Below, piece after piece: positions 16,854 through 25,024 of a stretch of DNA of 64,000 nucleotides. The stretch spans positions 46,007-110,006 of the forward strand of contig CAIQJP010000093.1 in the NCBI GenBank assembly GCA_903872155.1, in the 5' to 3' direction. The notes under the pieces are model-generated. The model saw only the letters and a list, made by a program, of their open reading frames with translations, was not told the origin of the DNA and did no database searches. Source of the stretch: an uncultured Actinomycetes bacterium (lineage in GTDB: Bacteria > Actinomycetota > Acidimicrobiia > Acidimicrobiales > Ilumatobacteraceae). The translations under genes and the position numbers were made by a program. The number at the start of each line of letters is the position of its first letter. Within the stretch, counting starts at the first letter, position 1.

Positions 16854-17543
16854 GTGAATTCCCTGCTGTTTATTGAAGATGACGACCAGATCCGTTTGGC
16901 ATTACGCCTGGTCCTTGAGGATGAGGGTTATGAAGTTCGCGAGGCCGCTGATGGTCGGTCGGGATTGGCCGCCTTTCATGCCCTTGAGCCCGATCTGGTG
17001 TTGCTCGATATTCGGTTGCCAGACATGTCGGGTTTTGATGTGTGTCGGGCTTTGAGGGCAATGTCCATTGTGCCGATTGTGATGGTGACGGCTCAAACCG
17101 ACACCCAGGACATGGTCACCGGACTGGAAGCTGGCGCGGATGACTACGTCACGAAGCCGGTCGTTCCGAAAGAACTTGCGGCACGAGTGCGGGCACATTT
17201 ACGACGGGCGCAACTTCAGAATCTGTCTGGTGTTCCACACAGCGAGATTTTCGGTGACATTGACTTGCGACGAGAGCAAGGTTTGGTTTTCAAGAATGGC
17301 CAAGAACTTTCGTTGACCAAAACCGAGTTCAACTTGCTGTGTGAATTCGCTGATCATCCCAACGTCGTTCTTTCTCGTGATCAGCTACTTGAACGAGTCT
17401 GGGGATACGACTACTTGGGTGATAGTCGATTAGTAGACGCTCACGTTCGTCGCTTGCGAGTCAAAATTGAAGACCAGCCAGATGATCCAAAACTCATTCT
17501 GACAGTACGTGGCATCGGGTACCGTCTGATGCCCGTTAACTAA
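16854..17543 (+). CDS. MtrA-like OmpR-family response regulator
   Basis: Response regulator of 229 residues. Receiver domain: acidic pocket EDDD near residue 8-11, phospho-acceptor Asp in LVLLDIRLPDMSG, Thr/Ser in VMVTAQTDTQD and Lys in YVTKPVVPKELAARVRAHLRR. C-terminal winged helix: LSLTKTEFNLL, VLSRDQLLERVWGYD, SRLVDAHVRRLRVKI and VRGIGYRLM. The TDTQDMVTGLEAGADDY and KPKELAARVRA-type stretch closely follows MtrA, an essential actinobacterial regulator of cell-wall and division genes. Unlike the usual mtrA-mtrB-lpqB operon, the kinase and lipoprotein genes are divergent. It converges with a dinG-like gene nine bases beyond its stop. Confidence 0.92.
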   Translation: MNSLLFIEDDDQIRLALRLVLEDEGYEVREAADGRSGLAAFHALEPDLVLLDIRLPDMSGFDVCRALRAMSIVPIVMVTAQTDTQDMVTGLEAGADDYVTKPVVPKELAARVRAHLRRAQLQNLSGVPHSEIFGDIDLRREQGLVFKNGQELSLTKTEFNLLCEFADHPNVVLSRDQLLERVWGYDYLGDSRLVDAHVRRLRVKIEDQPDDPKLILTVRGIGYRLMPVN

Positions 17544-17551
17544 AACATTTG

Positions 17552-19480
17552 TCAACGAGTAATGAGCCGGAGAAATTCTTCAACTTCAGTGCGGTCGATC
17601 GATTTTCGCATTGGCGGCATGGATTCCAAAATGTCGCGTCGATAACCAGCGTTACCAAGGCGCGGATCGAAGACAGCAACCACGCCACGATCAGTCGCGT
17701 TTCTGATGAGCCTCCCAGTGGCTTGAGCAAGCAGAGTCGCAGCTCGTGGTAAGTCAATTTCTCGAAAAGCTCGGTCGCCAATGGCATCGCGACGAGCACT
17801 CAATAGTGGATCGTCGGGGCGGGGGAAGGGAATGCGATCCAGAGTGACGAGCGACAATGTGCGACCGGGAATATCGATGCCTTGAAAAAAACCCGATGTC
17901 GCGAAAAGACACGAGGATTCATCTTCGGTAAAGAGTTTTACCAATTGATTTTTTTGATATTCACGTTGGGACAAAATTGTGTTGGGCAACTTTTTACGCA
18001 TCGCTTCGACAGCTAAGTCGAGAGCCCGGTAACTGGTGAAAAGGGCCAATGTTCGCCCACCAGCAGCTGCTATGAGATGAAACAACTCATCGTGCATCAG
18101 TTTTGTGAACTCGGGAGAGTTTGGGTTCGGCAAATGCTTCGCACAATACAGAACGGCATTCGCTTGGTAATCAAACGGGCTTTCGACATTGCATGATTGA
18201 GTTCTCGAAACGGGCAAACCAATTCGTTCGGCCATCTTGTTTGGAACTGTGGCGCTCGTCAATATTGCAGTGGTCTTTTGCCAAACACCGGCATCAAGAA
18301 CAGGTCCGACATCGAGAGGAGCAATATCGAGTTTCGGATGATCTACTGTGCCCGAGACATATGGAACATACGTGTCGTCGGTTTTTAGAGCGACATCGAT
18401 GGTGTCAGCGAGTCGTGATGCCAATGTTTGCGCCCGTAGTTTTCGTTGGTTGCTGTCGTCGTCCTTGGTATCAATGACACGCAAGATGTCGAGGATGCGG
18501 GCCACGAGACGGCGCCCTTCAGCCAATACAGCCGTGATCTCCAAAGGTAAAGGCGCTGCGATGCGTTGGTTGTGGAGTGGCGAAAGAACCTCATCAAGCA
18601 TCATCCCAATATTGACGATGTCGCTGATGACCTTCGGATCAGCGATGATTCGCTTGACAACACCGGCAAAAAAATTGAAGTTGCCAGCGTGTAACGAAAC
18701 ACCAACAGTGTCGCTCATAATGTCTTCTAAACCGTGGGCCTCGTCGACAATGAGAACTTCATGTTCGGGCAAAAGTTGTCCACCGGAAGCCACGTGAAGT
18801 CCGTAAAGATGGGTATTCACGACGACAATGTCGGCCTCGCTTGCTTTGAATCGGGCGATCTCTGAGAAGCAAGTACCGCCAACTGGACAGCGCCGAGCCC
18901 CTGGGCATTCGTCGCTACCGACACTCACCGCTTTCATTGCTCGTTCGGAGGGCGACCACGTGATATCAGCCATATCTCCGCTTTTCGTACCTTTCACCCA
19001 TTCAGAAATCTGTTCAATCTCACGACGAACTGTTTGAGACATTTCGTCGACTTCAAGCAAGGTCGGAGAATCGGCCTTGCGGTTCTTCTTTTCTGTTTCG
19101 CCATTGAGTTCGGCGAGACGTTGACGACACACGTAATTGCTACGGCCCTTCAATACGGCAAACGTGATATCACGGTTGACGTAAGAACTGAGATGTTCGA
19201 CTAAAAACGGCAAGTCCTTTTGGGCTAACTGGTCTTGTAAGGCTTTTGTAGCCGTGGTGACGACTGTCTTCTTTCCCGCAACGATCGCCGGAACCAAGTA
19301 GGCGATTGTTTTGCCAGTTCCGGTACCGGCCTGAACAATGAGGTGTTTCCCCTCGGACAATGCTTCATCAACGGCGTGAGCCATTTCTTTTTGACCAGGA
19401 CGAGACTCAGAATGTGGAAGCGCCGATGTTGCGATTTCTAATGCATCGCTGACATTGAACTTTGAACGGGGCGCTGACAC
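17552..19480 (-). CDS. dinG: DinG/XPD-family ATP-dependent DNA helicase
   Basis: Superfamily 2 iron-sulfur helicase of about 642 residues. Visible: Walker A QAGTGTGKTIAYLVPA, motif Ia VVTTATKALQDQL, the Fe-S cluster region with Cys in NYVCRQRL and CPGARRCPVGGTC, motif II VDEAHGLED, and C-terminal motifs ALFTSYRAL, ATSGFFQGIDIPG and QATGRLIRNATDRG. It unwinds DNA with structured or RNA-paired regions in DinG relatives. GTG 19480 is preferred (TACGGT ends eight bases upstream); TTG 19489 is an alternative. uppS lies 20 bases upstream on the same strand. The four-Cys cluster supports an active Fe-S helicase. Confidence 0.92.
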   Translation of the reverse strand: MSAPRSKFNVSDALEIATSALPHSESRPGQKEMAHAVDEALSEGKHLIVQAGTGTGKTIAYLVPAIVAGKKTVVTTATKALQDQLAQKDLPFLVEHLSSYVNRDITFAVLKGRSNYVCRQRLAELNGETEKKNRKADSPTLLEVDEMSQTVRREIEQISEWVKGTKSGDMADITWSPSERAMKAVSVGSDECPGARRCPVGGTCFSEIARFKASEADIVVVNTHLYGLHVASGGQLLPEHEVLIVDEAHGLEDIMSDTVGVSLHAGNFNFFAGVVKRIIADPKVISDIVNIGMMLDEVLSPLHNQRIAAPLPLEITAVLAEGRRLVARILDILRVIDTKDDDSNQRKLRAQTLASRLADTIDVALKTDDTYVPYVSGTVDHPKLDIAPLDVGPVLDAGVWQKTTAILTSATVPNKMAERIGLPVSRTQSCNVESPFDYQANAVLYCAKHLPNPNSPEFTKLMHDELFHLIAAAGGRTLALFTSYRALDLAVEAMRKKLPNTILSQREYQKNQLVKLFTEDESSCLFATSGFFQGIDIPGRTLSLVTLDRIPFPRPDDPLLSARRDAIGDRAFREIDLPRAATLLAQATGRLIRNATDRGVVAVFDPRLGNAGYRRDILESMPPMRKSIDRTEVEEFLRLITR

Positions 19481-19488
19481 AAGGTGCA

Positions 19489-19494
19489 ACCGTA
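19489..19494 (-). promoter_or_regulatory. -10-like element for dinG (TACGGT)
   Basis: Minus-strand TACGGT ends eight bases before GTG 19480, in the 29-base gap after uppS. Confidence 0.3.
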
Positions 19495-19509
19495 CCGCAG
19501 GGTGAGGTG

Positions 19510-20262
19510 TCAGTTAGGTCTAGTGACCGTTTCGACCGTTTCGGCATCCTTGAATGTCTCGGCCAACTGGAGAGCCAGATCAAGATCTTCTGCTGAAAAC
19601 TCGGGCCAGGTGTTGTCGGTGAAATAACTCGGTGCTCCGACTGCTTGCCATAACAAGAAATTAGAAATTCGGGTCTCACCGGATGTTCGAACCAAAACGT
19701 CGACTTTCGGCATATTCGGCAGATACATCTGATTCGTCATGTTGAGTACCGATGGTTCTTGATGCGTAGATGCGAGCTTTCGTGCTGCATGGGCAATCTC
19801 GGTCCGGCTTCCGTAATCGAAAGCGACAGTCATCGTCATGCCAGTGTTTCGAGAAGTGTCCGAAATCGCCTTACGGATTGCCCGCTGTACATATCGGGGA
19901 GTTTTGGCAGAAGCTTCATCAAAAGGACGGCCAATCCACTGAACTTTCACATTGAGGTCATTGAGTTCGTTGATTCTCCCAAAGAGTTTTTTGTGGAGAC
20001 CCAAAATGTGGCGAACTTCGCCTCTCGGTCGGACCCAGTTTTCGGTGGAGAATCCAAAAACAGTCAAATAGTCGATATCTCGGGCAACGCTGGCGCGCAC
20101 AATGGCGGCGAGGTTCTCCTCACCTGCGGTATGGCCAGCGGTTCGGGGCAAACCCCGACGCTGAGCCCATCTTCCATTTCCATCCATGATGCAGGCCACA
20201 TGCACGGGCTTCACGGTAGTCGTCACAACTGCGCAACAAGCGTCATCTGGGCGAGTAATCAT
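19510..20262 (-). CDS. uppS: cis-Prenyltransferase catalytic subunit (UppS-type) lacking the C-terminal RxG motif
   Basis: Isoprenyl diphosphate synthase making the long-chain lipid carrier for cell-wall synthesis. The catalytic Asp27 is in ACIMDGNGRWAQRRG; FGFSTENW and AFDYGSRTEI follow, and the IPP-binding RTSGE starts at residue 192 with RISNFLLWQ after it. Two elements are missing. The family segment AY(A/S)ELYF reads VGAPSYF, so Glu becomes Pro211, and the C-terminus (LQLAETFKDAETVETVTRPN) has no RRFGG. In homodimeric UppS the R-x-G motif completes the partner active site. No other reading frame near the end restores it. ATG 20262 has a poor ribosome binding site. A degenerate paralogue diverges 68 bases upstream. 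Confidence 0.93.
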   Translation of the reverse strand: MITRPDDACCAVVTTTVKPVHVACIMDGNGRWAQRRGLPRTAGHTAGEENLAAIVRASVARDIDYLTVFGFSTENWVRPRGEVRHILGLHKKLFGRINELNDLNVKVQWIGRPFDEASAKTPRYVQRAIRKAISDTSRNTGMTMTVAFDYGSRTEIAHAARKLASTHQEPSVLNMTNQMYLPNMPKVDVLVRTSGETRISNFLLWQAVGAPSYFTDNTWPEFSAEDLDLALQLAETFKDAETVETVTRPN

Positions 20263-20315
20263 CTGGCGATGTGGTCGACCGGAGTGAATGACCCCCGCTG
20301 CATGGTCGTGATCGG

Positions 20316-20330
20316 CAACAATGGTTGTTG
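20316..20330. promoter_or_regulatory. Palindrome in the uppS / paralogue divergent spacer
   Basis: CAACAA-TGG-TTGTTG, a perfect six-base inverted repeat directly before the ATG of the paralogue, in the 68-base region shared by both divergent genes. It may be an operator or a weak hairpin; no -10 hexamer of the usual type is evident for either gene. Confidence 0.25.
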
Positions 20331-20906
20331 ATGGGGAAGCTTTTCAACCGACAGAAGCGGGAGACAGAGACTGCGGTTGACAGTGATGATTCGTTGCTAC
20401 ACGTTGCGATCGCTGGCGGTTCGCTCAGTGAATGGGAGACCTTTGGGTCGTTGTGGGAATCCCGAATCGAAGAATTGACCTCGTTGATGGGACCGTTGGG
20501 TATTCAGTTCCTCTCGTTGTACCCCTATGGGCCAGATGCTGAAGATCACAAAGTGCAGGGCAAGACGTTCGATAGGAAACTCAGTGTCAACGGCATCGAA
20601 GTGATGATCCACTCGTCCACTGACGGTCGGGATCGTATTTGCTCAGCCCTGGAAAAGCGGAACGAATATGAAATCATCAATGAGAATTTTCTTGATCAAC
20701 AGTTATTCGGGAATGCCGGCGATCCCGATTTGGTAGTGGTTTTAGGTCGAGCCAACTGTTTGCCTCGTTCGCTGGTATGGGAACTTGCGTACAGCGAAAT
20801 TGTTTTTGTGGAACAGAGTTGGATGCTGTTGTCAATTGACAAAATTCAATCGGCGATTGAGGAATATTTTTTACGGCACCGGCGATTTGGTGGAGTGAAT
20901 ACGTGA
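20331..20906 (+). CDS. Degenerate UppS paralogue, probable non-catalytic cis-prenyltransferase subunit (NgBR/Nus1-like)
   Basis: A 191-residue protein clearly related to UppS at its C-terminus: SLVWELAYSEIVF, then the pattern IQSAIEEYFLRHRRFGGV, including R185-F186-G187. The N-terminal strand LLHVAIAGGSLSEW aligns with the HVAxIMDGNGRW region of UppS but has Gly in place of the catalytic Asp. The RTSGE position reads VVLGRANCLPRS. The central region is shorter than in active enzymes. This is the residue pattern of the regulatory subunits of eukaryotic heteromeric enzymes. The stop overlaps the recO GTG, so it occupies the usual uppS place beside recO. ATG 20331 is preferred over TTG 20325. 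Function as a partner of the adjacent UppS is inferred. Confidence 0.8.
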   Translation: MGKLFNRQKRETETAVDSDDSLLHVAIAGGSLSEWETFGSLWESRIEELTSLMGPLGIQFLSLYPYGPDAEDHKVQGKTFDRKLSVNGIEVMIHSSTDGRDRICSALEKRNEYEIINENFLDQQLFGNAGDPDLVVVLGRANCLPRSLVWELAYSEIVFVEQSWMLLSIDKIQSAIEEYFLRHRRFGGVNT

Positions 20907-21655
20907 CGTCACGTCTGTACCGAGATGTCGGAATCGTGCTTCGTACGTACAAACTTGGTGAAGCTGATCGGATCATCGTGTTTCTCACGCAAGATCACGG
21001 AAAGGTTCGCGCAGTCGCCAAAGGTGTGCGTAAAACTCGCTCGAAGTTCGGTGGTCGGCTGGAACCGTTATCTCATGTCGAGGTTCAATTACATCGAGGC
21101 AAAGATCTTGACATCGTGAGTCAAGTGGAGAGCGTTGATACCACTTCACCAGTCTTTGGAAATCTTGATTCGATGACTGAAGCCAGTTCGATTCTGGAAG
21201 CGGTTGATCAATTGGTGCCAGATCGTGAACCAGTTCCGCAGATGTATCGCATGTTGGTAGGGGCTCGACAGACTTTGCTGACTCGACCGTCACCTCTCGT
21301 TGTGCCAGCTTTTTTGTGGAAGTTATTGTCATCTGAAGGTTTGAGACCTCAATTGGACGAATGCGTTTCTTGCGGTGAATCCTCCGATATTGAATTCGTG
21401 GCTTTTGATTTAGAACTCGGAGGAGTGGTGTGTCGTTCGTGTCGTAGCGGAATGGCGATTTCTGCTTCGGCTTTGGTATTGATGCGAGATGTCTTGGGCG
21501 GAAAACTAGGTGAGTCTCTCGACCGGGCATTTAACCCCGAAGGTCAGCAGTTAAACGATCCGGTGATCAATGAGGTGTCCCTGTTGGCGACCCGAGCATT
21601 TGAGCATCACATTGAGCGCCGACTTCGGTCGGTCTCAATTTTTGAGCGCCACTAG
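20903..21655 (+). CDS. recO: DNA repair protein RecO
   Basis: Recombination mediator that anneals single strands and, with RecR, loads RecA in the RecFOR pathway. The 250-residue protein has an N-terminal OB-fold (DVGIVLRTYKLGEADRIIVFLT, GKVRAVAKGVRKTRSKFGGRLEPL), a helical C-terminal domain and a zinc site with CVSCG near residue 155 and CRSC near residue 180. The GTG start overlaps the stop of the UppS-like paralogue (GTGA), implying coupled translation. glyS follows after about 70 bases. Confidence 0.94.
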   Translation: MTSRLYRDVGIVLRTYKLGEADRIIVFLTQDHGKVRAVAKGVRKTRSKFGGRLEPLSHVEVQLHRGKDLDIVSQVESVDTTSPVFGNLDSMTEASSILEAVDQLVPDREPVPQMYRMLVGARQTLLTRPSPLVVPAFLWKLLSSEGLRPQLDECVSCGESSDIEFVAFDLELGGVVCRSCRSGMAISASALVLMRDVLGGKLGESLDRAFNPEGQQLNDPVINEVSLLATRAFEHHIERRLRSVSIFERH

Positions 21656-21668
21656 AGGCTGTTGCTTG

Positions 21669-21686
21669 CGGGTGAAACCCGTCTTT
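21669..21686 (+). terminator. Weak terminator-like hairpin after recO
   Basis: Five-base stem CGGGT-GAA-ACCCG followed by TCTTTA. Too short to be sure of termination. Confidence 0.25.
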
Positions 21687-21728
21687 AAGCGCTGATGTGC
21701 TGGTCATACCCCGTAACCTTGGAGGTCT

Positions 21729-23039
21729 ATGCCGGCTAAAGATCTTGATCAAATCGTCAACCTGTGCAAGCGCCGTGGTTTCGTGTATCCCTCGGCCGAG
21801 ATTTATGGCGGTTTCCGTTCAAGTTATGACTACGGCCCCTTGGGTTCGTTGATGCTTCGCAATGTGCGTGAATCATGGATTCGTACGATGGTGCAAAAGC
21901 GGGATGATGTTGTTTTGATTGACGCGGCGATTTTGGGACCGCCACAAGTGTTTGAAGCAAGTGGTCACCTGGCTAATTTCAGTGATCCACTCGTTGACTG
22001 CAAGACATGTAAACAACGTTTCCGTGAAGACCACTTAGAAGATAAATCGGTGTGCCCAAACTGTGGTGCCAAAGACAGTTTGACGGATGCGCGTGCATTT
22101 AATTTGATGTTCAAAACCTTTGCAGGTCCTGTTGAAGGTTCTGGTGCTGAGGTGTACCTTCGTCCCGAAACCGCTCAAGGTATGTTCGTGAACTTTGCGA
22201 ACGTTTTGCAAACAAGTCGCAAGAAGCCGCCGTTCGGTATCGCTCAAGTTGGTAAAAGTTTCCGTAACGAAATCACCCCTGGAAACTTCATTTTCCGTAC
22301 ACGCGAATTCGAACAGATGGAACTTGAATTTTTTGTTCCGCCGTCCGAAGGTCCGAAATGGTACGAATATTGGTGCAATGTCCGCTTGCAGTGGTATGTC
22401 GATTTAGGTATTCCGCTTGAAATGTTGCGTTTGCGTCCTCATGATGCCGATGAACTGAGTCACTATTCAGCTGGAACCGCCGATGTTGAGTTCGCCTACC
22501 CATGGGGATGGGGCGAACTCGAAGGAATCGCTCAGCGAACAAACTTTGACCTCAATCAGCACGCCACACATTCGGGTCAGAAACTTGATTACTTTGATCA
22601 GTCGACTAATGAACGTTATGTGCCGTTTGTGATTGAACCCGCGGCTGGTGTTAACCGGGCTATGGCTGCATTTTTGTTGGCAGCGTATGAGGAAGACGAA
22701 ATTGGAGGAGAAGTTCGAACGGTGCTTCGTTTGCATCCCCGTTTGGCTCCGTACAAGGTCGCAATTTTGCCTTTGAGCAAGAAGGACACCTTGACCCCCT
22801 TAGCTCGCGAGATCTTTGAAAATCTTGGTGAGCGTTATATGGTCGATTACGACGACACCCAATCAATCGGCAAGCGATATCGCCGTCAAGATGAAATTGG
22901 AACCCCGTTATGTATCACGGTCGACTTTGATTCTCTTGAAGACGGTTCAGTAACAATTCGAGACCGCGACACGACCGATCAGGTACGAGTACCGATCGCC
23001 GATCTTGAAAGTCAAGTTCGTCTTCGCCTCGGGTTCTGA
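21729..23039 (+). CDS. glyS: Glycyl-tRNA synthetase (alpha2 type)
   Basis: Class II aminoacyl-tRNA synthetase charging tRNA-Gly, of the single-chain homodimeric type found in actinobacteria. The 436 residues contain FVYPSAEIYGGFRSSYDYGPLG, a zinc-like CKTCKQRFREDH...CPNCG insertion, motif 2 GKSFRNEITPGNFIFRTREFEQMELEFF and motif 3 region EPAAGVNRAMAAFLLAAY. The anticodon-binding domain is at the C-terminus (PYKVAILPLSKK to RDTTDQVRVPI). The ATG has GGAGG four bases upstream. It is a stand-alone gene between recO and an ABM-domain protein. Confidence 0.97.
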   Translation: MPAKDLDQIVNLCKRRGFVYPSAEIYGGFRSSYDYGPLGSLMLRNVRESWIRTMVQKRDDVVLIDAAILGPPQVFEASGHLANFSDPLVDCKTCKQRFREDHLEDKSVCPNCGAKDSLTDARAFNLMFKTFAGPVEGSGAEVYLRPETAQGMFVNFANVLQTSRKKPPFGIAQVGKSFRNEITPGNFIFRTREFEQMELEFFVPPSEGPKWYEYWCNVRLQWYVDLGIPLEMLRLRPHDADELSHYSAGTADVEFAYPWGWGELEGIAQRTNFDLNQHATHSGQKLDYFDQSTNERYVPFVIEPAAGVNRAMAAFLLAAYEEDEIGGEVRTVLRLHPRLAPYKVAILPLSKKDTLTPLAREIFENLGERYMVDYDDTQSIGKRYRRQDEIGTPLCITVDFDSLEDGSVTIRDRDTTDQVRVPIADLESQVRLRLGF

Positions 23040-23105
23040 TTGAGCTCGATCAGCGTCTACGGTTCGTCTTACGTTTATTCACTCATCCATCAAAAGGGGA
23101 ATCTC

Positions 23106-23411
23106 ATGTCAAAAGTTGCCGTATGGGCCAAAATTCCAGCTGCTCCAGGTAAGCGCGACGATTTAGCTGCCGCTCTCGGAAATGCACTAGAAACTGCCAA
23201 AGCCGAGGCTGGAACCGTGTACTACATCTTGCATAACGACCCGAATGACGCCGATGCTTTGTTCATGTACGAAATGTACGAATCGCAAGATGCTCTGAAC
23301 TTGCATATGGGTTCGGAAGCCTTCAAGGCCCTCGGACCGGCAATCACTCCATTCTTGGGCGGCCGACCCGAATTACATTTCGTTGAGCCCATCGGTGGAA
23401 AGGGCGCCTGA
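23106..23411 (+). CDS. ABM-superfamily (antibiotic biosynthesis monooxygenase-like) protein
   Basis: Small 101-residue dimeric ferredoxin-like fold protein. The family signs are KVAVWAKIPAAPGKRDDLAAAL, GTVYYILHNDPNDADALFMYEMYESQDALNLH and a final EAFKALGPAITPFLGG. Members include quinol monooxygenases and many proteins with no known role. The ATG at 23106 has a good AAAAGGGG ribosome binding site, and the longer upstream frame is untranslated leader. It sits seven bases before the trpC start and could be cotranscribed, which does not reveal function. The 23040-23105 leader contains no run of Trp codons. Confidence 0.85.
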   Translation: MSKVAVWAKIPAAPGKRDDLAAALGNALETAKAEAGTVYYILHNDPNDADALFMYEMYESQDALNLHMGSEAFKALGPAITPFLGGRPELHFVEPIGGKGA

Positions 23412-23418
23412 TTCTCTC

Positions 23419-24216
23419 GTGAATCGTCCTGCCACTTATCTTGATCGTATTTTGGCTCGCCACCGTGAGGTGGCAGCCAATGATGCGCGAGATGTGGACC
23501 AACTTGTCGATCGCTGTCTGGCGATGGCGCCGGCGCGAGGGTTTAGAAATCGTCTGTTGACTGATGCCGAGTCAGGCGTCAGCGTCATCAGCGAAATCAA
23601 ACGGCGCTCACCATCTAAAGGCGATTTGGCGCAAGGGTTAGATCCTGAAGCCATTGCTTTGGCTTACGAGTCTGGCGGAGCTTCTTGTCTGTCGGTTCTG
23701 ACAGATGAAGAGTTTTTTGGTGGCTCAATAATGGATTTGCAACTTGCCTCATCAGCTTGTTCGTTGCCAGTTCTGCGTAAAGACTTCACCGTCTCGCGCC
23801 ACGATGTGTGTGACGCTCGTTTAATGGGAGCCGATTGTGTGTTGCTCATAGCCGCAGCACTCACAGAAAGCGAATTGCAAAGTTTTCATGAACTCGCAGA
23901 TTCAATTGGTCTTGACGTTCTTGTTGAAATACACGACGAGAAAGAACTTGAAAATGCCGTCGACGCCCAGGCCAAATTGATTGGTGTCAACCAACGGGAT
24001 TTAGTGACATTTCAGGTCGATCATGCTCGGGCTTTGCGCATGGCGAATCTCATACCTCAGGGAGTCGTACGAGTCGCCGAAAGCGGGGTTCGCAATGCTG
24101 AGGACGCTGCTGAATTGCACTCAGCCGGTTATCACGCAATTTTGGTGGGTGAAAGCCTCGTCACCTCATCTGATCCGTCTGTTGCAGTTCGATTGCTGCG
24201 TACTGCGGGACGATAG
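23419..24216 (+). CDS. trpC: Indole-3-glycerol phosphate synthase TrpC
   Basis: Fourth enzyme of tryptophan synthesis, closing the indole ring from CdRP. It is a TIM barrel of about 265 residues with VISEIKRRSPSKGDL (catalytic Lys), LSVLTDEEFFGG, LPVLRKDFTV, ADCVLLIAAALTE, LVEIHDEKELENA, IGVNQRDLVTF and VAESGVRNAED, all in family order. The GTG at 23419 avoids overlap with the preceding gene and is favoured over the 23383 in-frame start. trpF follows after 60 bases with its own promoter-like hexamer. Confidence 0.95.
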   Translation: MNRPATYLDRILARHREVAANDARDVDQLVDRCLAMAPARGFRNRLLTDAESGVSVISEIKRRSPSKGDLAQGLDPEAIALAYESGGASCLSVLTDEEFFGGSIMDLQLASSACSLPVLRKDFTVSRHDVCDARLMGADCVLLIAAALTESELQSFHELADSIGLDVLVEIHDEKELENAVDAQAKLIGVNQRDLVTFQVDHARALRMANLIPQGVVRVAESGVRNAEDAAELHSAGYHAILVGESLVTSSDPSVAVRLLRTAGR

Positions 24217-24264
24217 GACTGCAGTTGGTCGCCGAGTATCCGCTGCCGTTTCATCATTGGACGG

Positions 24265-24270
24265 TACGGT
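24265..24270 (+). promoter_or_regulatory. Leaderless-type -10 element for trpF (TACGGT)
   Basis: TACGGT ends six bases before the trpF GTG at 24277. Confidence 0.45.
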
Positions 24271-24276
24271 GACAGT

Positions 24277-24936
24277 GTGTTCGTGAAAATTTGTGGCATC
24301 ACGAATGAAGATGATGCGCTTCTTGCAGTGGCTATGGGAGCCGACGCCGTCGGTTTCGTCTTCGCGCCGTCACCGCGTCAGGTGTCGGCTCAAGTTGTGT
24401 ATGACATCACTCGTCGTTTGCCTCCCGAAATTCTGACAGTTGGCGTCTTCAAGGATGATCTTCCCGACCGAATCTTTGACATCGTTTCCAAATCTGGTGT
24501 GAAGGCAGTTCAGTTACACGGACATGAGCCGGTGTCGACGGTCGCAGCCTTGGCGGACAATGTGCGCTGGATTATCAAGGCCGTGGCCGCCGGTTCGCGA
24601 GAAGCTCGAGTGGCGAATCAATTTGGCACTGATTTGATTCTTGTTGATGCCCCAGAACCAGGTTCAGGCAAAGTATTCGATTGGACGTTGACGGATCAGA
24701 TTCCATCGGGAATCAGAATGATTTTGGCCGGGGGATTGACTCCAGAAAACGTGGCTGACGCGGTGGGATACGTCAGTCCTTGGGGAGTAGATGTCTCATC
24801 GGGAGTTGAATCGGCTCCTGGAAAAAAGGATGCGATCAAACTTCGCAAATTCATTGCCAATGCTCGTGCCGCCGCTCCGCCAGATGACCCAACGTCTGGG
24901 CTCGGAGAGTTCCCTTATGACTGGGCTGACGAATAG
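24277..24936 (+). CDS. trpF: Phosphoribosylanthranilate isomerase TrpF
   Basis: Tryptophan pathway isomerase converting PRA to CdRP. The 219 residues include the start signature VKICGIT (general base Cys), ADAVGFVFAPSPRQV, VGVFKD, AVQLHGHE, ILVDAPEPGSGKVFDW with the general acid Asp, ILAGGLTPENV and GVDVSSGVESAPGKKD, and a short polar C-terminal extension. Actinobacteria such as Mycobacterium and Streptomyces often use bifunctional PriA instead; a dedicated TrpF shows this lineage differs. GTG 24277 (GTG 24283 alternative). Confidence 0.95.
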   Translation: MFVKICGITNEDDALLAVAMGADAVGFVFAPSPRQVSAQVVYDITRRLPPEILTVGVFKDDLPDRIFDIVSKSGVKAVQLHGHEPVSTVAALADNVRWIIKAVAAGSREARVANQFGTDLILVDAPEPGSGKVFDWTLTDQIPSGIRMILAGGLTPENVADAVGYVSPWGVDVSSGVESAPGKKDAIKLRKFIANARAAAPPDDPTSGLGEFPYDWADE

Positions 24937-25024
24937 TCACACAAGTAACACGACAAATTCGCTCAAGAAGTAGGCAGTTTGCTCAAGTCGGTGCGAACAT
25001 AGAGAGTCGTTTGTGAGGAGTGAA

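Noticed and set aside
19759..20331. 190-codon plus-strand frame
   Set aside because: Antisense to uppS, no recognisable motif; the uppS frame explains the region.
23040..23105. Trp attenuator leader upstream of the trp genes
   Set aside because: No run of Trp codons and no alternative terminator stems in the leader.
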